From Bacillota bacterium (lineage in GTDB: Bacteria > Bacillota > Clostridia > Christensenellales > Christensenellaceae), in the NCBI GenBank assembly GCA_023393165.1, contig JAEWMJ010000043.1, positions 43,895 to 107,894 on the forward strand: 64,000 nt of DNA, given 5' to 3'. Positions 8,013-15,646 of this stretch are shown piece by piece (position 1 is the first letter of the stretch; the number at the start of each line of letters is the position of its first letter). The position numbers and the translations under genes are program-made. The notes under the pieces are model-generated. The model was not told the DNA's origin. It ran no database searches and saw only the letters and a program-made list of their open reading frames with translations.

Positions 8013-9404
8013 TCAAACCCCAAAGTCACCGTATAGAACGCATCTTCTCGCCCGCGTGAAAGATTTCGCGCTGGTTAAGCCCTCGCCTGTGGGCGTCGCT
8101 ATTGTGAGTGTTGTGTAGCCTTCGCCGCCCACGCCGAACCCTGCCGCCGAAGACGCATTTTTTACGAATATTGTGGTATTCAGCGCCTTTGCGGCCGCTG
8201 TCAGGTTTTTTATATTTGTTGAATGGATCATTGCGGAATGTTTGCATCCGCCTTCAGCATACAACGCGCGCCGGATCGCCTCGTCAATATTGGGAACGCG
8301 GTTTATGCCCATCACCGGCATGAGCATCTCAACCATGACGAACGGATGATCGAGTTCCACGTCCGCTATCACAAGCCTTGGTTCTCCCGCAAACGAAACG
8401 CCGCTGTCACGCAATATGACGCCTGCGTCCTTTCCCACGTATTTTCTGTTGATCGTATATTTTCCGTCTTTTTGGACCAGCGCGGTACGGCAGATTTTTT
8501 CCACCTCTTCGCCTTTGGCCAGGAAAGCTCCGTTTTTCACCATTTCTTCCATCAGCCTGTCCGCAACATTATCAAAAACAAATACTTCCTTTTCGGCAAC
8601 GCATAAAACACAGTTGTCAAAACTTGCGCCGTCCACGATATCTTTCGCGGCTTTTTTTATATTTGCGGTATCATCCACAATGACGGGAGGGTTTCCCGGA
8701 CCTGCCGCGATGACTTTTTTGCCCGTGCCCATGGCCACCTTCACGACCGCCTCTCCGCCAGTCACCGAAAGAAGGCGAACGTCTGGATGCCGCATGATCT
8801 CGAGGCTCCCCTCAAGCGAAGGTTCCCTCAGGCAGGATACCAGCGCGTTTGGCCCTCCGGCCGCCACGACTGCTTCGTTGACCATTTTTATGGCTTCCTG
8901 CGAACATTTCTTCGCCGAAGGATGCGGATTGAATACCACGGCATTACCTGCCGCAATCATACTGATCGCATTGTTGATTACGGATGACGTCGGATTGGTG
9001 GAAGGAGTCACGGACGCTATCACGCCAAAAGGCGCCATTTCCACCAGCGTGAGTCCATAATCTCCCCTGTATGCAGTTGAGACAAGGTCTTCTATTCCGG
9101 GCGTCAGATCGGCCGCCACAGTATTTTTAACGATTTTGTCAGATACTCTTCCATATCCTGTTTCTTTATACGCGATTTCTGCCAGATTTCTGGCGTTTTT
9201 TCTGGCCGCATTCCGGATCGATTCGATTATCCGGCCCCGTTCCTCGAGCGGCATAAAAGAGAGTCTTTTTTGCGCTGTTTTGGCAGCCTCAATGGCTTTC
9301 GCGGGTGTATCGAACAAATATTGCCCGGCACTTTCAAGGTGTTCATTTAAGTTTTCCAGCACTTTTTTTACGATGCCGTCTATCATATTACGGTCTATAT
9401 CCAT
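8013..9404 (-). CDS. Microcompartment CoA-acylating aldehyde dehydrogenase 1 (PduP/EutE type)
   Basis: A 463-residue aldehyde dehydrogenase of the PduP/EutE family, which oxidises an aldehyde with CoA and NAD+ to an acyl-CoA inside the shell. An N-terminal amphipathic helix (residues about 5-20, MIDGIVKKVLENLNE) followed by a linker resembles an encapsulation peptide. The catalytic region reads GASFDNCVLCVAEKE; the second Cys is the family nucleophile, and an extra Cys replaces the usual Asn just before it. VTPSTNPTSSVINN and VAAGGPNALVSCLREPS are also family motifs. It is the first gene of the second unit, behind its own promoter. The second dehydrogenase at 12149 is a clear but more distant paralogue, so the two may take different aldehydes. 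Confidence 0.93.
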   Translation of the reverse strand: MDIDRNMIDGIVKKVLENLNEHLESAGQYLFDTPAKAIEAAKTAQKRLSFMPLEERGRIIESIRNAARKNARNLAEIAYKETGYGRVSDKIVKNTVAADLTPGIEDLVSTAYRGDYGLTLVEMAPFGVIASVTPSTNPTSSVINNAISMIAAGNAVVFNPHPSAKKCSQEAIKMVNEAVVAAGGPNALVSCLREPSLEGSLEIMRHPDVRLLSVTGGEAVVKVAMGTGKKVIAAGPGNPPVIVDDTANIKKAAKDIVDGASFDNCVLCVAEKEVFVFDNVADRLMEEMVKNGAFLAKGEEVEKICRTALVQKDGKYTINRKYVGKDAGVILRDSGVSFAGEPRLVIADVELDHPFVMVEMLMPVMGINRVPNIDEAIRRALYAEGGCKHSAMIHSTNIKNLTAAAKALNTTIFVKNASSAAGFGVGGEGYTTLTIATPTGEGLTSAKSFTRARRCVLYGDFGV

Positions 9405-9448
9405 AGCAAAACTCTTTCAATCGTCTCTTTTGCCCATATTGTTTATTG

Positions 9449-9480
9449 TTTATCTGTTTTTTTGTTTGTTTGTGTGGTAT
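9449..9480. promoter_or_regulatory. Candidate operator shared by the microcompartment promoters (copy in unit 2)
   Basis: The T-rich run from TTATCTG through TTTGTTTGTTT to GTGTGGTATG resembles 15691-15730 before pduL (TTATCTG, TTTTTTGTTG, TTTTGTGTGGTT). Here it lies just downstream of the -10 element, where a repressor would block initiation. Assignment to the DeoR-family regulator is inference. Confidence 0.45.
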
Positions 9481-9488
9481 GTTACTCA

Positions 9489-9517
9489 TATATTAACCGC
9501 ACTTTATGTGTTTGTCA
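9489..9517 (-). promoter_or_regulatory. Promoter of microcompartment unit 2 (aldehyde dehydrogenase 1, BMC-P, BMC-H)
   Basis: On the minus strand a perfect TTGACA (9512-9517) is followed after 17 bases by TAATAT (9489-9494). It sits between the terminator of unit 1 and the dehydrogenase start. Confidence 0.65.
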
Positions 9518-9537
9518 AGGATTTTTCAAATATTTCA

Positions 9538-9582
9538 AAAATAAATACCGCTTTACCAAAAAGAAAAGCGGCATTTATTTAT
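9538..9582 (-). terminator. Terminator between microcompartment units 1 and 2
   Basis: On the minus strand TGCCGCTTT pairs with AAAGCGGTA (one G-T pair) around a roughly 11-base loop, followed by TTTATTTTTG. It lies just after the BMC-P2 stop codon, so it would end or reduce read-through from the pduL unit. Confidence 0.65.
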
Positions 9583-9592
9583 TTTGGATTAA

Positions 9593-9883
9593 TTATTTTA
9601 GATTGGTTGTTTTACCTTCAAAAGTAAAACTGTCAATGACGCCCGCTATCGTATCGTCGGCAATCAGTTTTTTGTCGCCGATTACCATAACCGCGGCGCC
9701 TCCGTCATTATTCAAAAGAACAATATCGCCGATTCCCGCGTTCGCTCCGTCCAAAGCTATCCTTGCGGCGCCCTGGGGACTGCCGTCCAAACGCAAAGGC
9801 TGAACGATCATCAGTTTATAACCTTTCAGATGATCCTTTTTGATTGTGGAAACCACATTTCCCACAACTTTAGCTATTTTCAA
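9593..9883 (-). CDS. Microcompartment vertex protein BMC-P (copy 2)
   Basis: A 96-residue EutN/CcmL-family vertex protein starting MKIAKVVGNVVSTIKK, with the loop NAGIGDIVLLNNDGGAAVMV. The start is TTG 9881-9883, supported by GGAGG eight bases before it and by alignment with the other family starts. It follows BMC-H2 by 15 bases and is the last gene of unit 1. Confidence 0.93.
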   Translation of the reverse strand: MKIAKVVGNVVSTIKKDHLKGYKLMIVQPLRLDGSPQGAARIALDGANAGIGDIVLLNNDGGAAVMVIGDKKLIADDTIAGVIDSFTFEGKTTNLK

Positions 9884-9898
9884 TCGAATAACCTCCGT

Positions 9899-10177
9899 TT
9901 ATTTGACGGCGGGCAGTATTCCTTCAACATCCGAATGCGGTCTCGGGATTACGTGTACGCCGTATAATTCCCCAACCCTTTTTGCAGCGGCAGCGCCCGC
10001 GTCAACGGCAGCCTTTACGGCGCCAACGTCGCCCCTGACCATGACCGTAACCAGCCCGGATCCGATTTGCTCTTTGCCGACCAGCGTTACGTTTGCAGCT
10101 TTTACCATTGCATCGGCAGCTTCGATCGCTCCGATTAATCCTCTTGTTTCAACCATTCCCAATGCCTGTTTATCCAT
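9899..10177 (-). CDS. Microcompartment shell hexamer protein BMC-H (copy 2)
   Basis: A 92-residue single BMC-domain shell protein, near-identical to the copy at 7411-7695: same ALGMVETRGLIGAIEAAD core, same QIGSGLV pore and GAAAAKRVGELYGVHVIP. Differences are conservative (for example VTLVGKEQ against VSLIGKQQ) plus the C-terminal tail. The start ATG lies behind AAGGAGTG. Keeping two almost identical hexamer genes in two transcription units probably adjusts shell dosage; this is inference. Confidence 0.95.
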   Translation of the reverse strand: MDKQALGMVETRGLIGAIEAADAMVKAANVTLVGKEQIGSGLVTVMVRGDVGAVKAAVDAGAAAAKRVGELYGVHVIPRPHSDVEGILPAVK

Positions 10178-10242
10178 TTTTCATTCACTCCTTGTATTTT
10201 TGTAAACTTTATTGTACAGTTTAATGCACTGTTACAGCCTAA

Positions 10243-10788
10243 TTATATCAGACTTTTTATCAGATCAGGATGCGGCGACGGAATCACCACGCTTTTCGAC
10301 ATCATCCCCCCCACCTCTTCAAGGTTTTCACCGGCTTTGACTGCGGCTTCAACCGCCGCGACCCCGCCGGTCAGCAGAATAAAGGACTTGCCGCCCATTC
10401 CGCGTCCCAGCCGTACTTCCAGTAAATTAACATCCGCCGCTTTTACGCATGCGTCGGCGGCAATCACCGCCGCTGAAAGCGAGTATGTTTCGAGAATTCC
10501 AAGGGCGCCCGCCTCTCCGACCGGACTGCAGGCGTTGATAGCGGAAATAACATTTTGATGTATGCTGGGGATCACGATGCTGTGAATCAGCGAGTCCCCC
10601 GCCGTTTTTGCCCCGGCTTCCACGGATTCCCGCACCGCCGCGACTTCTCCCGATACAATACAGATGAATTTACCCGCACAAACAGTCTGCGCCGATACCA
10701 GATCCACAGCAGCCGTTTTCAGCAGAGCGTCGCTGGCTTCTATCCCTATGGGTATGCTTAAAACTTCAATCATTCCTAAAGCATTCAA
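10243..10788 (-). CDS. Microcompartment tandem-domain shell protein BMC-T (PduT-like)
   Basis: A 181-residue protein with two BMC domains (about 1-90 and 91-181), forming trimers that mimic a hexamer. The first-domain pore loop reads QTVCAGKF with Cys at residue 37, aligned with the pore Cys of PduT that ligates a 4Fe-4S cluster at the trimer centre. The second domain has RGMGGKSFILL at the same place. The start is TTG 10786-10788 with GGGGGAG upstream. It sits directly downstream of the PduS-like gene, the arrangement expected if electrons leave the lumen through the shell cluster. Confidence 0.92.
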   Translation of the reverse strand: MNALGMIEVLSIPIGIEASDALLKTAAVDLVSAQTVCAGKFICIVSGEVAAVRESVEAGAKTAGDSLIHSIVIPSIHQNVISAINACSPVGEAGALGILETYSLSAAVIAADACVKAADVNLLEVRLGRGMGGKSFILLTGGVAAVEAAVKAGENLEEVGGMMSKSVVIPSPHPDLIKSLI

Positions 10789-10804
10789 CCCTTATCTCCC
10801 CCTT

Positions 10805-12124
10805 TTAAGCATCAATCTCTATGAAATCCCGGGTTACGTTGGCCACGGTTCCGGAAATACTTGCGTGAACAGCGGCTCCAAGTTCGTTTTCCCCGACTGC
10901 CGCAATAAGCCGGCCTTTTTGTACCTCATCGCCAACTTTGACGAGGCTTGCGGCCGGAGCGCCGATATGCATTTTGAGCGGTATCCGCACTTTTTTCACC
11001 GGACTGAAATTTTCAGTAAGAGGCGCGGGCACGTCGTACTTGCCTACGCCCAAGCGGCTTATCAGCCTTGCAACAGGCACTTTTTTGTTTTCAAAACCCC
11101 CGTCAACGCCGGAATAAACTTCCTTTTTAGGCCGGATCCCCTGCTGCATGAGTCCCTTTTTCATGCTTGACATCATAGCCGACGGTTTCAGGCCGAAGTT
11201 GCAGGCGTAATATGTGCACAAGCCGCAGTCGCAGCAGGAAAATATACCGTTAAAATCACCCAGCAGCGCGCCGTTTGCATTTCCCGCCGCACGCATTGCC
11301 TTGTGGGGCTGCACATTTAAACCCAAGGAATTCCTTGGACAAAGCTGCGAGCAGTAGGTGCACTGGCAGCATGCGGCCTTAATCAGCTTGAGGTCTGCCG
11401 GAGTATTCGGCTGTTTTTTTGATATCAGCGGATGGTCTTTTCTCATGACAAGGACTCCGCCGGTGGTTTTCGTGACCGGAGTATCCCAGTCGTCGCTCAA
11501 AGGCCCCATACAGGGTCCGCCCAGGATCAGCGTATAGTTTTCTCTGTCCGCCGGCCCGCCCGCTGCCGCGATTAAAGCGCTCACGGGGGTACCGATCGGA
11601 ACTTTGAAAGTAGAAGGATGACTGACCTCTCCCGTAACCGTGATGTATTTATCCGTAACGGGAATACTGTTTAATGCCCGCGCAACGTTGACGAGCGTGC
11701 TGACGTTGAGCACAACGGCGCCCACATCCAGAGGCAATCCGCCTGTGGGAACAACTTTTCCCGTTACCTCGTACACGATCTGCTGTTCGTCCCCTGCGGG
11801 ATAGTAGCTTTTCATCAAGAGCAAAGATATATCCTTTGCTTCGCCTATTTCTTTTCGCAATGCGCCAACCGCGTCATGGTAATGCGATTTTAAACAAATG
11901 ACGCCCCTTTTGGCCCCCGTATGTTCCATCACGGCGCGCAGTCCGGCCACAACTTCGGCGGCGTATACCGCCATAACCTGCTGGTCTACCCGGAGCAGCG
12001 GCTCGCATTCCGCGCCGTTCGCAATCACAACTTCGGCTTTGCATTTTATCTTGACATGTGTCGGGAATCCCGCGCCGCCTGCGCCTACAACGCCCGCAGC
12101 GCGGACTTTTTCAATCAAATCCAT
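10805..12124 (-). CDS. PduS/RnfC-like flavo-iron-sulfur oxidoreductase of the microcompartment
   Basis: A 439-residue protein of the RnfC/PduS family. The N-terminal part has GVVGAGGAGFPTHVK and NGAECEPLL (FMN/NADH-binding respiratory-complex-I 51-kDa fold), then an SLBB domain (about 150-230). Two Cys-rich motifs follow, CCQCTYCSQLCP and CCDCGLCTYYAC, for 4Fe-4S clusters. A C-terminal barrel-sandwich segment (KMHIGAPAASLVKVGDEVQKG) completes it. In Pdu compartments PduS reduces the cofactor or passes electrons to PduT; here, with no alcohol dehydrogenase in the locus, it may be the main route for reoxidising NADH made by the dehydrogenases (inference). Confidence 0.9.
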   Translation of the reverse strand: MDLIEKVRAAGVVGAGGAGFPTHVKIKCKAEVVIANGAECEPLLRVDQQVMAVYAAEVVAGLRAVMEHTGAKRGVICLKSHYHDAVGALRKEIGEAKDISLLLMKSYYPAGDEQQIVYEVTGKVVPTGGLPLDVGAVVLNVSTLVNVARALNSIPVTDKYITVTGEVSHPSTFKVPIGTPVSALIAAAGGPADRENYTLILGGPCMGPLSDDWDTPVTKTTGGVLVMRKDHPLISKKQPNTPADLKLIKAACCQCTYCSQLCPRNSLGLNVQPHKAMRAAGNANGALLGDFNGIFSCCDCGLCTYYACNFGLKPSAMMSSMKKGLMQQGIRPKKEVYSGVDGGFENKKVPVARLISRLGVGKYDVPAPLTENFSPVKKVRIPLKMHIGAPAASLVKVGDEVQKGRLIAAVGENELGAAVHASISGTVANVTRDFIEIDA

Positions 12125-12148
12125 GAAAGTACCTTAAACCTTTTGTCC

Positions 12149-13564
12149 TTATACGATCCTGAAATCGCCCTGCAGCACGCAGCGCCTGGAACGGGTAAAG
12201 GTTTTTGCGCTGGTCAGGCCTTCCCCTGTGGGAGTCGCAATCGTGAGAGTGGCATAACCTTCTCCGCCGAAACCCAGTCCCGCATAGGACGGAGCGTTTT
12301 TCACAAAAATGGTGGTGTTTAAAACAGAAGCGGCCTTTGACATGTTTTTTACATTGGTCGAATGTATGAGCGCCGAATGCTGGCAGCCCTGCTCCGCCCG
12401 GAAGGCTTCGCTGACCGCTTCGTCGATATTGGAAACGCGCACCATGGCGAGCACCGGCATGAGCATTTCCACCATAACAAACGGATGATATTTATCGACC
12501 TCGGCCAGTATCAGCCGCGGTTCACCGCTGCAGGCTATGCCGCTGTCCGCTAATATCCTGGCGGCGTTGGAACCCACATATTTGCGGTTTATCACATATT
12601 TTCCGTCTTTTTGAACCAAAACGGTATTGATAATTTTATTGATCTCTTCTCCCTTTGCCAGGTAGCAGCCCTGCGCGAGCATTGCCGACATCAGTTCGTC
12701 GAAGATGGAATTAAACGCGAAAACTTCTTTTTCAGCAACGCACAGCACATTGTTGTCAAAACTGGCGCCGTCCACGATCGCCCTGGCAGCGTCGGGTATG
12801 ATGGCGGTATCGTCTACGATAACGGGGGGATTTCCGGGGCCTGCGGCAATTACCTTTTTGCCCGTCTTCATGGCAACCGACACAACGGCTTCGCCGCCCG
12901 TTATGGACAAGAGCGGGATGTCCTTATGCTCCATGATGGTTTTACCGCTTTCGAGCGACGGTTCTTTTACCGAAGCGATCAGGCCGAAAGGACCGCCCGC
13001 GGACACGATGGCGTCGTTTAATATACGCATTGTTTCCTGGGACGCCTTCTTTGCGCTTGGATGCGGATTGAACACGACCGCATTCCCCGCCGCGATCATA
13101 CTGATGGAATTGTTGATCACAGTGGACGTGGGGTTGGTGGATGGAGTAATTGAACCGATCACGCCGAAAGGCGCGCCTTCAATCAGAGTCATTCCGTTGT
13201 CGCCCGTAAACGCAACCGCTTTCAGGTCCTCGATGCCCGGCGTTTTCTCCGCCGCCAAGCGGTTTTTCAGCACTTTGTGCTGCCATCTGCCATACCCGGT
13301 TTCCTCGTTTGCCAGCTTCGCAAGATATTCCGCGTTGTCAAGGGCCGCCTTCCGCATTGCAGCAATGATCTGCCCGCGTTTTTCAAGGGACATCTGCGCG
13401 AGCTGTTTCTGGGCATTTTTTGCGGCGGCGATTGCCTGTCCGGCATCTTCAAACAGGACGCTTTGCGTATTCCCATTTGCATCGGTTTGAGTTCCTGTCT
13501 CGGCAAGGATATTGATGACCGCTTGTTTCACAAGTTCTTTCAATTGTTCATCGGTTATGTTCAT
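12149..13564 (-). CDS. Microcompartment CoA-acylating aldehyde dehydrogenase 2 (PduP/EutE type)
   Basis: A 471-residue PduP/EutE-family enzyme making acyl-CoA from an aldehyde with NAD+ and CoA. The catalytic segment GASFDNNVLCVAEKE has the usual NN-V-L-C pattern. Residues about 5-22 (DEQLKELVKQAVINILAE) form a predicted amphipathic encapsulation helix, followed by a flexible QTDANGNTQS linker. GSITPSTNPTSTVINNSIS and AAGPGNPPVIVDDTA are family motifs. It is transcribed between BMC-P3 and the PduS-like gene. PduL downstream in the pathway would turn its product into acyl-phosphate. Confidence 0.94.
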   Translation of the reverse strand: MNITDEQLKELVKQAVINILAETGTQTDANGNTQSVLFEDAGQAIAAAKNAQKQLAQMSLEKRGQIIAAMRKAALDNAEYLAKLANEETGYGRWQHKVLKNRLAAEKTPGIEDLKAVAFTGDNGMTLIEGAPFGVIGSITPSTNPTSTVINNSISMIAAGNAVVFNPHPSAKKASQETMRILNDAIVSAGGPFGLIASVKEPSLESGKTIMEHKDIPLLSITGGEAVVSVAMKTGKKVIAAGPGNPPVIVDDTAIIPDAARAIVDGASFDNNVLCVAEKEVFAFNSIFDELMSAMLAQGCYLAKGEEINKIINTVLVQKDGKYVINRKYVGSNAARILADSGIACSGEPRLILAEVDKYHPFVMVEMLMPVLAMVRVSNIDEAVSEAFRAEQGCQHSALIHSTNVKNMSKAASVLNTTIFVKNAPSYAGLGFGGEGYATLTIATPTGEGLTSAKTFTRSRRCVLQGDFRIV

Positions 13565-13587
13565 CTTGGATCAATTCTCCTTATAAC

Positions 13588-13929
13588 TCATTTTTTGGTG
13601 TGCTTCTCCGGTTTTTTGGCGGCGGTTTTCAGGCCATGGGCCTTGTCAAAGCGCCTTTTCCCGAGTATATCCACACTGTCTATAATCGCAACGATCGAAT
13701 TATCCACCGGCTTTGCATCCGTGAGATCGGTCTGCCGCGAGGAACTTCCTCCCACGCACATGACAACTTCTCCTTCTCCCGCGCCTATCGTATCGATTGT
13801 CGCAAAAGGTTCTCCTTTTTCTTCAAATGTATCCATATCGACCGGTACTGCGATCAGTATTTTCATTCCATGCAGCTTGTCGCTTTTTCTTGTGCTGACA
13901 AGGCTGCCAACTACCTTTGCCAATTGCAT
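13588..13929 (-). CDS. Microcompartment vertex protein BMC-P (copy 3)
   Basis: A 113-residue EutN/CcmL-family protein starting MQLAKVVGSLVSTRKSDKL, with the loop IGAGEGEVVMCVGGSSSRQT. It is longer than its paralogues because of a basic C-terminal tail rich in Lys (about 20 residues), which could reach into the lumen or to the exterior. The start ATG lies behind GGGAGAT. It is 11 bases from BMC-P4 and 23 from aldehyde dehydrogenase 2. Confidence 0.92.
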   Translation of the reverse strand: MQLAKVVGSLVSTRKSDKLHGMKILIAVPVDMDTFEEKGEPFATIDTIGAGEGEVVMCVGGSSSRQTDLTDAKPVDNSIVAIIDSVDILGKRRFDKAHGLKTAAKKPEKHTKK

Positions 13930-13940
13930 GCCATATCTCC

Positions 13941-14240
13941 CTACACGTTTGTTTTTTCATAGATGCGTACGTTTTTTATATCAATACTGTCTATTATGCC
14001 GTATATACTGTAATCGGAAGCATATACCTTGGATGTGTCCGTCTGTCTGGCGGAACTGCCGTATGCGCAGAATACAAGTTCGCCTATGCCTGCGCCGATA
14101 TCATCCACGCAAATGACGTAATCGTCCTTCTCTTTCATGGTCCTGAGATCCACCGGCTGGACGATCAGCATTTTCGCTCCGGTCAGCGTATCCGATTTAT
14201 TTGAACTGACTACATTTCCTTTTACAATCCCGATCAGCAT
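13941..14240 (-). CDS. Microcompartment vertex protein BMC-P (copy 4)
   Basis: A 99-residue EutN/CcmL-family protein, MLIGIVKGNVVSSNKSD at the start and GAGIGELVFCAYGSSARQTD in the loop. ATG 14238-14240 is preferred because family members begin at this position; a TTG two codons earlier (14244-14246) also follows GGAG and cannot be excluded. It is closest in sequence to BMC-P3, so the pair probably arose by local duplication. Confidence 0.92.
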   Translation of the reverse strand: MLIGIVKGNVVSSNKSDTLTGAKMLIVQPVDLRTMKEKDDYVICVDDIGAGIGELVFCAYGSSARQTDTSKVYASDYSIYGIIDSIDIKNVRIYEKTNV

Positions 14241-14255
14241 TTCCAATAATCTCCG

Positions 14256-14942
14256 TCAATCCAGTTTTATATTGAGTTCCCTGGCCTTTTCAGCCGCAAG
14301 CGGCGTTACGATCGCGCCTTCCGCCAGAAGTATGCTGGTTTCTCCGCGTTTTGCGGCGTCAGTCACGTCATTTTCAGTTACCAGCGAATAGGTGTTTACT
14401 ATTTTTTCTCCGAGGCAGGTATAACTTGATATCTCGACGCCCATGGATGTAAGCGTATCAACGATATCCACAATCTTTTCGAAAAAAGTGCCTCTTTTAA
14501 ACTTTGGCTTTACAAAATCAAGAAGAATGCACGCCTTTCTTCCCCATAAAAGCGAGCGGAGAAATACGTGCTCCACAAAGCCGTCGTCGTCGCCCTGCGC
14601 GATTTTCTCCAGAAGGCTTATTTTAGGCGTAACCAAAACGATCCTTCCTTTTCCGGCGGCCTTTTGCATCAGCTGGTTCTGCGCCATGCCATCGCATACC
14701 TTAACAGAAGTAAAACCGAACGGTTCAAATTCCGCCTCGCCAAAAAGCGCGCATTCCACATCCTCCCCGTATTTCTGAGCGAGCGCGCGTATGGCGCTTT
14801 TTGCCGAGGGGACGTAGGAGGTAAATATCGCAAGCGTTCCCTGTACGGTTTCGTCGACAGGCATGTCGCGTTCGATTTTATTCAGTACACGATCCACTAT
14901 TTCATTTATCAATGTATCCAAATTGCCTGTTGTGTTTTCCAT
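14256..14942 (-). CDS. Microcompartment-associated flavoprotein-like cargo protein
   Basis: A 228-residue protein not matched to a characterised enzyme. The N-terminus (residues about 7-25, NLDTLINEIVDRVLNKIER) is an amphipathic helix like an encapsulation peptide. The middle has alternating beta/alpha segments (GTLAIFTSYVPSAKSAI, RIVLVTPKISLLEKIA, GRKACILLDFVKPKF) suggesting a Rossmann/flavoprotein-like fold. The C-terminus, ILLAEGAIVTPLAAEKARELNIKLD, is a segment common at the ends of proteins in microcompartment loci. It lies between pduL and BMC-P4 with about 10-base gaps. A cofactor or redox role is a guess; cargo status is well supported by context. Confidence 0.65.
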   Translation of the reverse strand: MENTTGNLDTLINEIVDRVLNKIERDMPVDETVQGTLAIFTSYVPSAKSAIRALAQKYGEDVECALFGEAEFEPFGFTSVKVCDGMAQNQLMQKAAGKGRIVLVTPKISLLEKIAQGDDDGFVEHVFLRSLLWGRKACILLDFVKPKFKRGTFFEKIVDIVDTLTSMGVEISSYTCLGEKIVNTYSLVTENDVTDAAKRGETSILLAEGAIVTPLAAEKARELNIKLD

Positions 14943-14951
14943 TGCAGCCCT

Positions 14952-15590
14952 TCAGTCGATGATTTCCATGTAATCGCCGTTTTTAATCAGCGCGGCGTTT
15001 GCTTCGTCGGTATCCAGATGGACTTCCATCTCATGGCCGTCCCCTGACCTCACTATAACATTCTCAAAAATTACGGGACGGAAACCGTTGTACCTTAGTT
15101 TCACAACATCCCCGTTTTGCAAGTTAAATCCCCTTGCCTGATCTGCCGAGAGATGCAAATGGCGCGCGGCAATAATGACGCCCTTTTGGAGTTCGACCGA
15201 ACCTTTAGGCCCGATCAATTTTGCGCCGGGCGTGTTATCCAGCTCGCCGGACATTTTAACAACGGGCTTGATTCCAAGCTTGAACGAATCCGTTACTGAT
15301 ATTTCAACCTGCGTTTCTTTTCTCTCCGGGCCAAGCACGCGTATTCCCGCGATGCTCCCCTTCGATCCCACAAGAGTGACCGTTTCCTCGCACGCAATCT
15401 GTCCGGGCTGCGACAGGGGCCGAAGCTCGGTCAGCGAATACCCCGCTCCAAACAGCGTTTCCAGATCTGCGCGGGAGAGGTGCACATGCCGGTTGGAACT
15501 GGCGGCCGGAACCAGCCTTCTCCCCGTCTGCTGCGCAAGTATTTTAATAACTTCAGATTCTATTTTTTTACGGATCTCTGTTTTTACCAT
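14952..15590 (-). CDS. pduL: Phosphate acyltransferase of microcompartments
   Basis: A 212-residue PduL-family phosphotransacylase that exchanges CoA for phosphate on an acyl-CoA, recycling CoA in the lumen and giving acyl-phosphate for ATP synthesis. Two PduL domains are seen, with the metal-ligand motifs SSNRHVHLS (about residue 33) and ARHLHLS (about 142). The first 20 residues (EIRKKIESEVIKILAQQ) form an encapsulation-peptide-like helix ahead of the domain. It is the promoter-proximal gene of unit 1. The ribosome binding site is weak (AGGT seven bases before ATG), unusual for the first gene of an operon. Confidence 0.93.
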   Translation of the reverse strand: MVKTEIRKKIESEVIKILAQQTGRRLVPAASSNRHVHLSRADLETLFGAGYSLTELRPLSQPGQIACEETVTLVGSKGSIAGIRVLGPERKETQVEISVTDSFKLGIKPVVKMSGELDNTPGAKLIGPKGSVELQKGVIIAARHLHLSADQARGFNLQNGDVVKLRYNGFRPVIFENVIVRSGDGHEMEVHLDTDEANAALIKNGDYMEIID

Positions 15591-15646
15591 GCTTGATACC
15601 TATAAATCTATCAAAAACCAAAACATTTATTATGAAATATATATAC

